From Betaproteobacteria bacterium (GTDB lineage Bacteria; Pseudomonadota; Gammaproteobacteria; Burkholderiales; Rhodocyclaceae): a DNA stretch of 64,000 nucleotides. Under the pieces are notes generated by a model, which had not been told where the DNA came from, ran no database searches, and was given only the letters and a program-made list of their open reading frames with translations. The number at the start of each line of letters is the position of its first letter. Position 1 is the stretch's first letter. The position numbers and the translations under genes were made by a program. This document shows, piece by piece, positions 40,153 to 50,942 of the stretch. The DNA lies in the NCBI GenBank assembly GCA_016208415.1, contig JACQYB010000063.1:1-64000 (forward strand). The letters run 5' to 3'.

Positions 40153-40400
40153 AGCGCCACCTCGCGGGTGAGGCTCTGGTCGCGGGGGAACTCGATATCC
40201 TCCTGTCCGTAAAGGGGCGAGCGGCGCATGAATTCGACCAGCGACTCGCCCGTGCCGGCAAGCCGGTCGTACTCGGCGCGCGACAGCACCACGGCCACCG
40301 ATCGTCCGTGCGAGGTGATCTCCTGCGGGCCTGCTTGCTCAGCTTCCTTCACGACCTCGGACAAGCGTGCCTTCGCCTCCTGCATCTGCCACGTATGCAT
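40149..40400 (-). CDS. Phd/YefM-family antitoxin
   Basis: This 83-residue antitoxin of the Phd/YefM type precedes vapC. The N-terminal DNA-binding part is TWQMQEAKARLSEVVKEAEQAGPQEITSHGRSVAVVLS. The C-terminal tail (EFMRRSPLYGQEDIEFPRDQS) binds the toxin. The ATG at 40400 has a GGGGG purine run upstream. The frame is open further upstream, but that part has no antitoxin features. It likely represses its own promoter. Confidence 0.9.
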   Translation of the reverse strand: MHTWQMQEAKARLSEVVKEAEQAGPQEITSHGRSVAVVLSRAEYDRLAGTGESLVEFMRRSPLYGQEDIEFPRDQSLTREVAL

Positions 40401-40642
40401 GCTGCCCCCGACTCTGACCAGACAGGTCAGATTCCAGCCTGCCTCGGCGTTCAAGCCCGGATGGCCACCGCCCTGATGCCAGGCGCTCGTCGGGCAGGCT
40501 CGGCGATGCGCACGCCTGGCTGGTTCAGCATGCATGCCTTCGAGCGTCGCCGTGCGTCACTGCGCTGGCGCCGATCACCCCATCGATCCAATGTCCGCTG
40601 GTGCGAGAGCCGATCTGCTTGACCCAAGCCTCTCGCAGTGTT
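40401..40642. other. Gap between antitoxin and DsrE gene
   Basis: This ~240-bp stretch has no gene that I can support. It contains the divergent promoter region of the phd-vapC pair and, at its right edge, the second sulfur-type operator (40643-40671). A short palindrome (CTGACC.AGACAGGTCAG) lies at about 40415-40433. It could be the antitoxin's own operator. Confidence 0.35.
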
Positions 40643-40671
40643 CTAATCAATCCAACGATTGTTAGACTGTT
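40643..40671. promoter_or_regulatory. Sulfur-regulon operator palindrome, site 2
   Basis: The block starts CTAATCAATCCAA, identical over 13 bases to site 1 (28820), and continues with a half-site TTAGACTGTT that matches site 1 at seven of ten positions. It lies 16-44 bp upstream of the DsrE start, the position of a core promoter. The simplest reading is control by the ArsR-rhodanese protein. Confidence 0.68.
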
Positions 40672-40686
40672 AAAGGGGAGGCCGCC

Positions 40687-41043
40687 ATGAAGATGCTGTT
40701 CATCCTGAACGATCCGCCCTACGGCACGGAACGCAGCTACAACGCCCTGCGCCTGGCGCGCAACGTCCTGAAGAAGGGCGAAGGCCAGGTGGAAGTGCGC
40801 GTGTTCCTCATGGGCGACGCCAGCGCCTGCGCCAAGTCCGGGCAGAAGGTGCCGCCGGGCTACTACAACCTCGGCGACATGGTCGGCATGGTGGAGCGCG
40901 CCGGGGGCGAGGTGGGAGTGTGCGGCAACTGCATGGACGCCCGCGGCATCCACGAGAAGGATCTCATCGACGGCGCCTTCCGCGGCACCCTGGACGAGAT
41001 CACGGAATGGACCCTGTGGGCCGACAAGGTTCTGGTGTTCTGA
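40687..41043 (+). CDS. DsrE/F-like sulfur-relay protein
   Basis: The 118-residue protein is a DsrE-type small protein that moves persulfide sulfur. The opening MKMLFILNDPPYGTERSYNALRLARNVLK and the VEVRVFLMGDASACAKSGQ block are typical. VCGNCMDARGIHEKDLIDG has two Cys, and VGVCGNCMDARG holds the likely active Cys. GGGGAGG precedes the ATG. The operator at 40643 and the downstream TauE gene place it in the same sulfur response as the region at 28-39 kb. Confidence 0.92.
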   Translation: MKMLFILNDPPYGTERSYNALRLARNVLKKGEGQVEVRVFLMGDASACAKSGQKVPPGYYNLGDMVGMVERAGGEVGVCGNCMDARGIHEKDLIDGAFRGTLDEITEWTLWADKVLVF

Positions 41044-41080
41044 GCCGCGGAGCCGGCGTTTCGACTGAAAGGGGCATGCG

Positions 41081-41845
41081 GTGCTGATTCTCGTCATCCT
41101 CGCCGGTGCGGCCACGGGCATCGTGCTGGGCCTCTTCGGCAGCGGCGGTTCCATCATCGCCCTGCCGGCGCTGATGTTCCTGCTCGGCATCGAAGCCAAG
41201 TCGGCCATCGCCATGAGCCTGGGCATCGTCGCTGTCACGGCCACGCTGTCGGCCTGGGACCACTGGCGGCGCGGCAACGTGGATCTGCGCGTGGCGCTGG
41301 TGTTCGGCCTGTTCGGCATCGTCGGCACCTTCGCCGGGGCGAAGATCGGCGTGCTCACGCCGGTGGCGGTGCAGCTCAGCCTGTTTGCCATGGTCATGTA
41401 CGCGGCGGCGTGGAAGATGCTCAGGCCGAAACTGGCCTACGCCGGCGGACTGCCGCCGCCGGGGCGCCCGGCCGAGGTCGGCTGGAAGCCCATCGCCGTG
41501 CATGGCGTGGGGGTGGGCGTGCTCACCGGCGTGGTGGGGGTGGGCGGGGGCTTCCTCATCGTGCCGGCCCTGGCGCTGCTCTCGGGCCTGCCCATGAAGC
41601 TGGCCATCGGCACCTCGCTGGCCATCGTGGCGGCCAAGTCCTACGCCGGCTTTTTCGGCTACCTGGGCGCCGTGGCCATCGACTGGAGCACCATGGGCGC
41701 CTTTACCGCCGTGACCATCGCCGGCAGCTTCGCCGGCACGCGCCTGGCCCACGCCTTCTCCCCGGAGACGCTCAAGCGCGGCTTCGGCGGCTTCCTGGTG
41801 GTGGTGGCGAGCTACATTCTCATCAAGAGCGTGATCGCAAGCTGA
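41081..41845 (+). CDS. TauE/SafE-family sulfite/anion exporter
   Basis: The ~254-residue membrane protein has about eight helices and the TauE signature. [29 protein letters not shown] is near the N-terminus and [26 protein letters not shown] in the middle. Members export sulfite, sulfoacetate or other sulfur anions. The start is GTG at 41081, with AAAGGGG upstream. It probably shares the DsrE transcript. Export of sulfite made by persulfide oxidation is a reasonable but unproven role. Confidence 0.93.
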   Translation: MLILVILAGAATGIVLGLFGSGGSIIALPALMFLLGIEAKSAIAMSLGIVAVTATLSAWDHWRRGNVDLRVALVFGLFGIVGTFAGAKIGVLTPVAVQLSLFAMVMYAAAWKMLRPKLAYAGGLPPPGRPAEVGWKPIAVHGVGVGVLTGVVGVGGGFLIVPALALLSGLPMKLAIGTSLAIVAAKSYAGFFGYLGAVAIDWSTMGAFTAVTIAGSFAGTRLAHAFSPETLKRGFGGFLVVVASYILIKSVIAS

Positions 41846-41933
41846 CTTCCCCAGCGGCACGTTGCGGTTGCGCGCCGGGCCGTTGATGAACAACCGGCAG
41901 CCATCGACCCGGCACTCCACAAGCCCAGCCCAT

Positions 41934-42185
41934 TCAGCTTCGGCCCTCTTCCCACGGCAAAGCCTCCTGCGGCAACCCGATTGCGACGAATTCCGGATCC
42001 TTGTGAACCAATGTGGCTCCCGCAAGCGATGCGCAGGCGGCGATCCAGGCGTCGGCCAGGGACAGGCGATGCCGTGCCTTGATCTCCCCGGCCCTTACGA
42101 GCAGTTCCGGCGTCTCGCGCACCCACCTGATGGGCAGCGATAGACACTGAAACGGCAATTCATGCGAGTCATGGCCGTCAAGCAC
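41934..42185 (-). pseudogene. Truncated PIN-domain toxin fragment
   Basis: The 83-residue frame contains the C-terminal half of a PIN toxin. The visible parts are LLVRAGEIKARHRLSLADAWIAACAS with the catalytic Asp, and TLVHKDPEFVAIGLPQEALPW. The first half, including the N-terminal LDTS-type acidic residue, is missing and the start is not convincing. No antitoxin gene lies beside it. It is probably a decayed toxin-antitoxin locus. Confidence 0.65.
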
Positions 42186-42278
42186 GCCCTGGCGGGAAAG
42201 AGCCGGCGAGAGCGTGTCCCGACAGATTTCCCGAAACCCGCCACGGGCTTGCGAGGCGAGGCGAGGTCGTCTCGCCTG

Positions 42279-43079
42279 TCATCGCGACCGCGACGGCCGC
42301 GACTCGCCGAGCAGGAAGTCGATGGCCTCGCGCCACCAGGCATCGTCCACGTGGTCGATCCAGTCGTTGTGGTCCGCGCCTTTCATCACCGCCAGGCGCT
42401 TGGGATGCGCCGCCGCCGCGTGCAGCGCGACGCCGAAGCGGGCGGGGACGATGCTGTCGCGCTCGGCCACCGCCACCAGCACCGGGCCACCGAACGACGC
42501 CAGGTGGGCGGTGTTGTCGTAGCGGTCGCGCAGGAACCACCGCACCGGCAGCCAGGGATAGTGGTGCGCGGCGACGTTCTCGAGCCGGTCCCAGGGGGTG
42601 ATGAGCAGCATGGCCGCGATGCTGTCGCCCTGGCGGGCACTGACCGCGGTCGCCACCGCCGCGCCGAGGGATTCTCCGACCAGCAGCAGGGGCGGGCCAT
42701 AACGGCCATGGGCGAGGGCGACGGTCTGGTCTGCATCGGCCACCAGGCTGCGTTCGCTCGTTTCGCCGTCGCGCGGGCCGTAACCCGGGTATTCGGCCAG
42801 GATCACCCGCAGCCCCAGCCGCGTCAGCGCCTGGGCGTAGTAGCTGCGGTGGCCGGCGTGCCCGGCATTGCCATGAAAGACGACGGCCGTGGCGCGGGCG
42901 GGTGCGGCCGGCTCCGCCACCAGGCCGCGAAAATCCTGCGGCGTCGGCCAGGCGCGCAGGCCCGGGGACACCATGTCGGCCACGGCGGCGCGGTCGGGGA
43001 AGTACAGAAGGCTGTCCTGGAACATGACGACCCCGGCGAACAGCGCCAGGCAGGTGAGGGTGAATTGCAGCGGTTTCAT
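42279..43079 (-). CDS. Alpha/beta hydrolase, membrane-anchored
   Basis: The 266-residue protein is a serine hydrolase of the alpha/beta fold. The N-terminal hydrophobic segment (LQFTLTCLALFAGVVMF) is an anchor or signal. The oxyanion region is VVFHGNAGHAGHRSYY, and the nucleophile elbow is LLLVGESLGAAVATA (GESLG). The acid is in VAVAERDSIVPARFG and the histidine in KGADHNDWIDH. It resembles the Bem46/ABHD13-like group. The substrate is unknown. It lies 52 bp after trxC on the same strand, so the two may be co-expressed. Confidence 0.9.
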   Translation of the reverse strand: MKPLQFTLTCLALFAGVVMFQDSLLYFPDRAAVADMVSPGLRAWPTPQDFRGLVAEPAAPARATAVVFHGNAGHAGHRSYYAQALTRLGLRVILAEYPGYGPRDGETSERSLVADADQTVALAHGRYGPPLLLVGESLGAAVATAVSARQGDSIAAMLLITPWDRLENVAAHHYPWLPVRWFLRDRYDNTAHLASFGGPVLVAVAERDSIVPARFGVALHAAAAHPKRLAVMKGADHNDWIDHVDDAWWREAIDFLLGESRPSRSR

Positions 43080-43131
43080 TGCGCCTGGCCAAGGAACGAA
43101 GGCGGCGAGGCCGTCCTCGCGGCGCCCCCGC

Positions 43132-43566
43132 TCAGAGGTGCGAACGCACCCAGCGCACGATGTCGGCGGCGCCCATCGATCCGGCCTGTCGGGCGATCTC
43201 CCGGCCGCCGCGGAACAGCGCCAGGGTGGGGATGCTGCGGATGCCGAAGCGCGCGCCCAGGGCCTGGTCTTCCTCGGTATTCACCTTCACCAGCCGCACC
43301 CGGGGTTCGAGCATGCCGGCGGCCTGGGCGTAGGCGGGGGCCATCATGCGGCAGGGGCCGCACCACGGCGCCCAGAAATCCACCAGCAGCGGGACGTCGT
43401 TGCGTTCCAGGTGTTTCGCGAAGCGCGCGCCCTCGAGTTCGAGCGGTTGGCCGACGAACAACGGACGGTGGCATTGGCCGCATTGGGGCTGGTCGGCGAG
43501 GCGCGCCGCGGGCACGCGGTTGACGGCGTCGCAGTGGGGGCAGACGATGTGCTGGGCATCGGACAT
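43132..43566 (-). CDS. trxC: Thioredoxin TrxC with zinc-binding N-terminus
   Basis: The 144-residue protein is the TrxC type. The N-terminal zinc motif has two CxxC pairs (IVCPHCDAVNR and PQCGQCHRPLF). Then comes the thioredoxin domain with VDFWAPWCGPCRMMAPAYAQ and the cis-Pro in IRSIPTLALFRGGRE. TrxC is often induced by oxidative stress and controlled by OxyR. The start ATG at 43566 has GGAGAA upstream. No OxyR site was identified. Confidence 0.95.
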   Translation of the reverse strand: MSDAQHIVCPHCDAVNRVPAARLADQPQCGQCHRPLFVGQPLELEGARFAKHLERNDVPLLVDFWAPWCGPCRMMAPAYAQAAGMLEPRVRLVKVNTEEDQALGARFGIRSIPTLALFRGGREIARQAGSMGAADIVRWVRSHL

Positions 43567-43836
43567 TCGGGTTCTCCGGCGGAAATCGGGCAGATATCGT
43601 GGCAGATGGGGGCTGCACGGCGGGCCGTCAAGATGCCCGCGCGGCACACGTGCGGCCGGCGCATGCCGGCGCGACGAACGGGCCATCTTGAATGTCCGGC
43701 CGTGCGCCCCGATACTGGCGTCGGTGCAGCCGACCGGCGCGGCGTTCCACGCCAACGCCGGGGCTTTGCCGATGAAGACATGGCCGGGGCGCGCTGCGGC
43801 CCCGGTCAGACGCGTCAACCATCCTGGAATGCGAAC
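43567..43836. other. Gap between trxC and SseB-like gene
   Basis: This 270-bp divergent region contains the promoters of trxC (minus) and the SseB-like gene (plus). Long open frames cross it, but they are shadows without start signals or recognisable protein. No clear operator is visible. Confidence 0.35.
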
Positions 43837-44267
43837 ATGCACGACGAACCCTTCGAGGCAAGGAACGAACTCGAGCAGAAGCTGCTCGCCGCGATGAGCG
43901 GCGAACTGAGCAGCGACGAGTTCATGCAGGAGTTGATGGCGGGGCAGGTGTTCATCCCCGTCAAGGATGACGAAGACAGCGGAATCAAGGGCTTCCAGCG
44001 CACCACCCGTGCGACCCCCCTGGTCGTCGAGGACGAAGGAGGCGCCAGTGTCATGGTGGTATTCACCAGTCCGGAGCGCGCCCTGGAATTCCTCGAGGAC
44101 GTTCCCGGCTACAGCGGTGGCCTGCTGGCGGAATTCACCTGGATCCTGGAACGCATCCAGCCGGGCATCGCCATCACCGTGAATCCGGGCCTGGAAGCCG
44201 GGATCGACGTGGAACCGGCGATCATCACCCGGATGATCGAACTGATGGCGGCCCGGGCGCCCAGGAA

Positions 44268-44271
<4 letters not shown>
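43837..44271 (+). CDS. SseB-like protein
   Basis: The 144-residue protein matches the SseB N-terminal family, named after an enhancer of rhodanese-type serine sensitivity. Its real function is unclear. It begins MHDEPFEARNELEQKLLAA and contains FMQELMAGQVFIPVKDDED, VVFTSPERALEFLEDVPGYSG and ITVNPGLEAGIDVEPAII. The PLV(x)nGGASVMVVFTSPERA and NPG segments are the best family markers. The stop codon shares CTAG with the lon stop on the other strand, so the genes are convergent with a four-base overlap. Confidence 0.85.
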
Positions 44272-46694
<2,423 letters not shown>

Positions 46695-46893
46695 GGGATC
46701 TCCTTGTTCCTTCTGAACGTCAATACCGGGCGAGCGTTGCGCGTGTGCCGGCGGGCGGGGCGTCGAGCCGCATCGACGGCGGACGGCGGCTTGCGCCGCC
46801 TCGCGGCGCGCATGCGCTTCGGGTGCAGATCGTAGATGGGGGTGGGGGAGGGGGTGATCAAGGGGGGTCCATTCGTCGACCACCGCCTTCAGG
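46695..46893. other. GC-rich gap upstream of lon
   Basis: This stretch contains the lon leader and a GC-rich low-complexity part (gcgccgcctcgcggcgcgc and a G-rich run near 46835-46865). I see no gene in it. It marks the left boundary of the defence island. Confidence 0.4.
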
Positions 46894-47055
46894 GCAGCGC
46901 TCGGCGAACTCCTCCTGGTCGATGCGCTTGCCCGGGCACAACGAATCCACAAGGAAGCCGGCGGCATCGGTCTGTTCGTCGATGCCATCGAGGAAGATCC
47001 CGAGATCACACTGCACCCAACACGCTCGAACATCCCCTCGCCGCAAACCCATTGA
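46894..47055 (+). pseudogene. GNAT-type toxin remnant
   Basis: The plus-strand frame reads AALGELLLVDALARAQRIHK and then GGIGLFVDAIEEDPEIT before a stop at 47053-47055. This resembles the middle of GNAT acetyltransferase toxins (GLGELLL.DAL.RA and VxVDA). Both ends are missing and no start is visible. It suggests that a TataT-like toxin gene once stood at the edge of the defence island. Confidence 0.4.
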
Positions 47056-47144
47056 ATTGGCATAACTCCTTTTGTTCTTGGCTGGCGTTTGACGGACAAT
47101 GGCGGACTAAATCGGACACCCACAAGAAAGCAGAAGGCTCAGGG

Positions 47145-48461
47145 ATGATGAAGCTCGAACAACTCCAGCCCAACGCGGCCCTGCGCGGCATCGTGCCCGA
47201 CGCGCTGGTCACTGTCGTCAATGTGCCGGCCCCGGTGCGCAACCGCGACCGCCTCATCGGCATCGGCGAACCGGTGCTGCCGCGCTACGAGCGAATCGCC
47301 TTTGAAAAGGATCTGGTCGCGCCGCAAGGTCAGCCGCCCGCGGCATTCGTCTGCCCCGGCCACCCGGTGCTCGATGCCGTCATCGACCTCACGCTGGAGC
47401 GCAACCGCGACTTGTTGAAGCGCGGCACCGTACTGGTCGATGAGCGAGACACCGGCACCGACCCGCGCGTGCTGTTCTATCTCGAACACGCCATTCAGGA
47501 CGCCAGCCTGAACCGCGACGGCAGCCGCCGAGTGGTCTCCAAACGCATGATGTACGTCGAGATGGGTGCCAAGGGCACCGTGCGCCATGTGCATTACGCC
47601 CCCTATCTCGACTTCCGCCCGCTGGCGGCGGGCGAGCCTGACATCGACGTATTGCTCGCGCGGCCCGAATGCCTATGGATCACCCGCGAACTGGAGAAGT
47701 CGGTCCAGGGCTACGCCATCGCCCACGTCGTGCCAGAGCATCTGGCCGAAGTGCGCGGCCGCAAGCTCGAACTCATCGCCAGGACCGAGGCCGCCGTCAA
47801 GGATCGGCTGACCAAGGAAATCACCTACTGGGACCACCGCGCCGAAGAACTCAAGCTGCAAGAACAGGCCGGCAGGCCCAACGCCAAACTCAACTCCGGC
47901 GAGGCCCGCAAGCGCGCCGACCTCCTGCAGGGCCGGCTGCAAAAACGGCTGGAAGAGCTCAAGCTCGAAGCGCAGATCTCACCGCTGCCGCCCGTGGTGC
48001 TGGGCGGGTTGCTGGTCGTCCCCATGGGCCTGATCCAGGCCATGACCGGAGAGTCTGATGCCCCATCTGCCGCCCCGCTCGATACCCGGATCAGCGCGGC
48101 GCGCGCTCGCGCCATCGTCATGGACATCGAGCGCAGATTGGGCTTCGACCCCACTGACCGCGAATTGGATAAGCTCGGCTACGACCTCGAGAGCCGCATC
48201 CCCGGCACCGGCAGGCTGCGCTTCATCGAAGTGAAGGGCCGCATCGCCGGAGCGCCGACCATCACCGTCACGAAGAACGAGATTCTCTATTCGCTCAACA
48301 AGCCGGACGACTTCATCCTCGCCATCGTCGAGTTTCTCGACGGAGAGAACCACCGGGTGCATTACGTCCGCCAACCGTTCGGTCGCGAGCCAGATTTTGG
48401 CGTCACCAGCGTCAATTACGACTTCAGTGAGCTGCTGGCGCGGGCAGGGGCGCCGCGATGA
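47145..48461 (+). CDS. SNF2-type defence helicase with motor deleted (DUF3883 remnant)
   Basis: The 438-residue protein starts MMKLEQLQPNAALRGIVPDA. From memory this matches the first 25 residues of large SNF2/DEAD helicases with a C-terminal DUF3883 domain. At residue 26-27 (VTVVN to VPAPVRNRD) it jumps to the part that normally follows the helicase motor. The remainder matches the C-terminal third: IGIGEPVLPRYERIAFEK, a coiled-coil of DRLTKEITYWDHRAEELKLQ type, and the DUF3883 nuclease-like region LRFIEVKGRIAGAPTITVTKNE with an ExK motif. All ATPase motifs are absent. About 600-700 residues appear lost, in frame. It heads the defence gene group, 82 bp before an AbrB gene. The truncated protein may still be made. 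Confidence 0.8.
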   Translation: MMKLEQLQPNAALRGIVPDALVTVVNVPAPVRNRDRLIGIGEPVLPRYERIAFEKDLVAPQGQPPAAFVCPGHPVLDAVIDLTLERNRDLLKRGTVLVDERDTGTDPRVLFYLEHAIQDASLNRDGSRRVVSKRMMYVEMGAKGTVRHVHYAPYLDFRPLAAGEPDIDVLLARPECLWITRELEKSVQGYAIAHVVPEHLAEVRGRKLELIARTEAAVKDRLTKEITYWDHRAEELKLQEQAGRPNAKLNSGEARKRADLLQGRLQKRLEELKLEAQISPLPPVVLGGLLVVPMGLIQAMTGESDAPSAAPLDTRISAARARAIVMDIERRLGFDPTDRELDKLGYDLESRIPGTGRLRFIEVKGRIAGAPTITVTKNEILYSLNKPDDFILAIVEFLDGENHRVHYVRQPFGREPDFGVTSVNYDFSELLARAGAPR

Positions 48462-48543
48462 AGCCGGCCTGTTGGCCGGCCTTGATTTACGGGAACACGC
48501 CCGGTATGGTAAGGACGTAATGATTTCCTTACCGGAGGATTCC

Positions 48544-48774
48544 ATGCTTGCCATCGCCAAGATCACCGCCAAGGGCCAAACCACCATCCCGCAGGACGTG
48601 CGGGCCGCCCTCCATGTCGCCCCCGGCGACCTGATCGCCTGGGAAGTCTGCCCCGATGGAACGGCGACGGTGCGCCGGGTGCAGCCGCTGGACATCGAAT
48701 ACCTGCGCGCCGTCGAAGGCACGCTCTCCGAATGGGCCGGCGCCGCCGACGAGGAAGCCTACGGTGGCCTTTGA
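48544..48774 (+). CDS. AbrB/SpoVT-type antitoxin
   Basis: The 76-residue protein has an N-terminal AbrB swapped-hairpin DNA-binding domain (IAKITAKGQTTIPQDVRAALHVAPGDLIAWEV). The short C-terminal tail (EGTLSEWAGAADEEAYGGL) would bind the toxin. GGAGG lies seven bases before the ATG. It overlaps the next gene by 11 bp, the usual antitoxin-first order. It may repress its own promoter. Confidence 0.92.
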   Translation: MLAIAKITAKGQTTIPQDVRAALHVAPGDLIAWEVCPDGTATVRRVQPLDIEYLRAVEGTLSEWAGAADEEAYGGL

Positions 48775-49141
48775 GCGTTTTACGGTGGTGCGCGTCCCGT
48801 TTCCCTTCACCGACCGCAACGCTGCCAAGAATCGCCCCGCGCTGGTGTTATCCGATGCGGCCAGCTTCAACATCCCGGCGGGGCATTCGGTGATGGCCAT
48901 GATTACTTCGCAAGGCAATGCGCCTTGGCCGCTCGACTGCCCGATTACGGATCTGAAAGCCGCCGGCCTGCCGGCGCCGTCCATGGTGCGATTCAAGCTG
49001 TTCACCCTCGACCATCGGCTGGTGCGGGGCGCTCTAGGCGCGCTGTCGCCGGCTGATGAAGTCCAGGTGCGCACGAATCTGGACGCCCTTTTCGAGGGAC
49101 GACAGAATACGTTCCGCGCCAGCAAGGAGAGCGCCAAATGA
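48764..49141 (+). CDS. PemK/MazF-type endoribonuclease toxin
   Basis: The 125-residue protein belongs to the MazF/PemK fold, toxins that cut mRNA. RFTVVRVPFPFTDRNAAKNRPALVLSD is the family opening (VxVxFPFTD..xxKxRPALVL). ITSQGNAPWPLDCPI and PSMVRFKLFTLDHRLV follow. The start is GTG at 48764, inside the antitoxin end, with GAGGAAG upstream. The stop overlaps the AAA ATPase start (ATGA). So the toxin module and the downstream ATPase are one transcription unit. Confidence 0.88.
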   Translation: MAFERFTVVRVPFPFTDRNAAKNRPALVLSDAASFNIPAGHSVMAMITSQGNAPWPLDCPITDLKAAGLPAPSMVRFKLFTLDHRLVRGALGALSPADEVQVRTNLDALFEGRQNTFRASKESAK

Positions 49142-50355
49142 ATCTGCCGTTCATTCGCCGGGTTACCATCAGAAACTACAAGAGCATTGCGGCCTGTCAA
49201 GTTGATCTGGAACCGCTCATGTTTCTGGTCGGCCCAAATGGCGCCGGCAAGAGCAACTTCCTGGATGCCCTCCGCTTCGTTGCCGACTCGCTGAGAACCT
49301 CCCTGGATCACGCCTTGCGCGACCGAGGTACGTTCAAAGAGGTGCGGCGCCGATCTGGCGGGCATCCGAACCATTTTGCGCTTCGCCTGGATTTCTTGTT
49401 GCCGGACGGCCGTGCCGGCCATTACAGCTTTCGGGTCGGCGCCAAACCGTCCGGAGGCTATGAAGTTCAGAACGAAGAGTGCCGCATCGCTTCCGCTTCC
49501 GCGCTGGATCGCATTCACCACTACCACGTCAAGTCCGGCAGGGTCGTCGATTCGTCGGTATCGCAAATGCCGGCCAGCCTGCCGGATCGTCTGCTGCTGG
49601 TCGCGGCATCGGGCCTGCCGGAATTCCGGCCTGTGTTCGATGCGCTCTCTGGGATCGAGGTCTACAACCTGAATCCGAGAGAGATCGCACTGATGCAGAA
49701 ACCCGATCCGGGCGATCTCCTGCGGCGTGACGGGGACAACGCGGCCAGCGTCTTGCAGCAATTCGACGCGGCGTTGCGCGAGCATATTGGCGGCTACCTA
49801 TCCCGAATCGTTCCCGGTGTGGCCTCCGTCGATCCCAGGACCCTTGGCTCCCAGGAAACCATCGAGTTCAGGCAGATCGTCAAGGGACAGGAACACCCGT
49901 GGCGTTTTCTGGCCTCATCCATGTCCGACGGAACCCTGCGCGCTTTCGGCATTCTGCTGGCCATTTTCCAAGCCGCCGCCGCAAGGCCTGACAAACGCAA
50001 GCCTTTGCTGATCGGCCTCGAAGAACCGGAAATGGCCCTGCACCCGGCGGCGGCCAGCGTGCTGCTTGCTGCACTGCGCGATGCCTCGCAGCACGTTCAG
50101 ATTCTCGTAACCAGTCATAGTCCGGACCTGCTGGACAATCCGGATATCGGTACCGAATCCGTGCTGGCGGTCGAGAACGAAGCCGGCCTTACCCGCATCG
50201 GCCCGCTCGACCAGGCAGGCCGGGAAATGCTCAGGGAAAGGTTGTTCACGCCGGGAGAACTGCTGCGCCAAAACCAGCTCGCGCCCGATCCGGCAGCACT
50301 TGCCGATATCGGCTCCGAGCGGCAGCTCAAGCTGTTCGAATTCAACGGCGGATGA
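49138..50355 (+). CDS. AAA/ABC-type ATPase (RecF/SMC-like) of defence pair
   Basis: The 405-residue ATPase has an ABC-type head. IRNYKSIAACQVDLEPLMFLVGPNGAGKSNFLDAL carries Walker A. The signature-like segment is SSMSDGTLRAFGILLA. Walker B is LLIGLEEPEMALHPAA, followed by QILVTSHSPDLLDN (H-loop). This AAA_21 type is common in anti-phage systems, paired with a nuclease-like partner. The partner here is the DUF4276 gene, whose ATG overlaps this stop. The pair resembles ATPase/TOPRIM defence modules, but which known system it equals is not clear. Confidence 0.88.
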   Translation: MNLPFIRRVTIRNYKSIAACQVDLEPLMFLVGPNGAGKSNFLDALRFVADSLRTSLDHALRDRGTFKEVRRRSGGHPNHFALRLDFLLPDGRAGHYSFRVGAKPSGGYEVQNEECRIASASALDRIHHYHVKSGRVVDSSVSQMPASLPDRLLLVAASGLPEFRPVFDALSGIEVYNLNPREIALMQKPDPGDLLRRDGDNAASVLQQFDAALREHIGGYLSRIVPGVASVDPRTLGSQETIEFRQIVKGQEHPWRFLASSMSDGTLRAFGILLAIFQAAAARPDKRKPLLIGLEEPEMALHPAAASVLLAALRDASQHVQILVTSHSPDLLDNPDIGTESVLAVENEAGLTRIGPLDQAGREMLRERLFTPGELLRQNQLAPDPAALADIGSERQLKLFEFNGG

Positions 50356-50942
50356 GCATGGTTGTCTTCGTTCCCATCGTCGAAGGGCAGGGCGAGGTGC
50401 AAGCCGTACCTACGCTGCTCCACCGTCTGGCCCAACAGTCAGATCCGTCGACGCCGGTGAGGGTGAACGCGCCGATTCGGGTCAAGTCCGGCTCGTTCCT
50501 GAACGACTCCGATTACTTTCGCCGTCAAGTGTCCCTGGCTGCGGCAAAGGCGGCGCAGTCCCAAGGGCATGTGCTGATCCTTCTGGACTGCGAAGACGAT
50601 TGCCCTGCCATCCTGGGGCCGGAACTGCTGCGTCGCGCTCGCGCAGTCCGGGCCGACGTCAGCGTGCGCGTGTTCCTGGCCTACCGGGAATTCGAAACCT
50701 GGTTCATTGCGGCGGCGGATTCCCTGCGCGGCCGCGCGGGCCTGCCCGACGATCTCATCGCGCCCGCCGATCCGGAGCGCACCCGCGATGCCAAAGGCTG
50801 GCTTTCCGAACGCATGCCCCGGCCTTACGATCCCATCGTCCACCAGCTCGAATTCACGCGGGCGTTTGATCTCGCCCAAGCCGAAACCAATGCCTCCTTT
50901 CGGCGCTTGAGCGCATGTGTCCGGCAATGGATAGCGCAATGA
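50352..50942 (+). CDS. DUF4276 TOPRIM-like protein
   Basis: The 196-residue protein matches DUF4276, often encoded after an AAA_21 ATPase. [20 protein letters not shown] holds the early Glu of a TOPRIM-like centre. [13 protein letters not shown] is the DxD-like segment. [15 protein letters not shown] is a conserved later block. The layout suggests a metal-dependent nuclease controlled by the ATPase. It starts in an ATGA overlap and ends in another, so it is embedded between the ATPase and the methylase genes. Confidence 0.85.
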   Translation: MSMVVFVPIVEGQGEVQAVPTLLHRLAQQSDPSTPVRVNAPIRVKSGSFLNDSDYFRRQVSLAAAKAAQSQGHVLILLDCEDDCPAILGPELLRRARAVRADVSVRVFLAYREFETWFIAAADSLRGRAGLPDDLIAPADPERTRDAKGWLSERMPRPYDPIVHQLEFTRAFDLAQAETNASFRRLSACVRQWIAQ

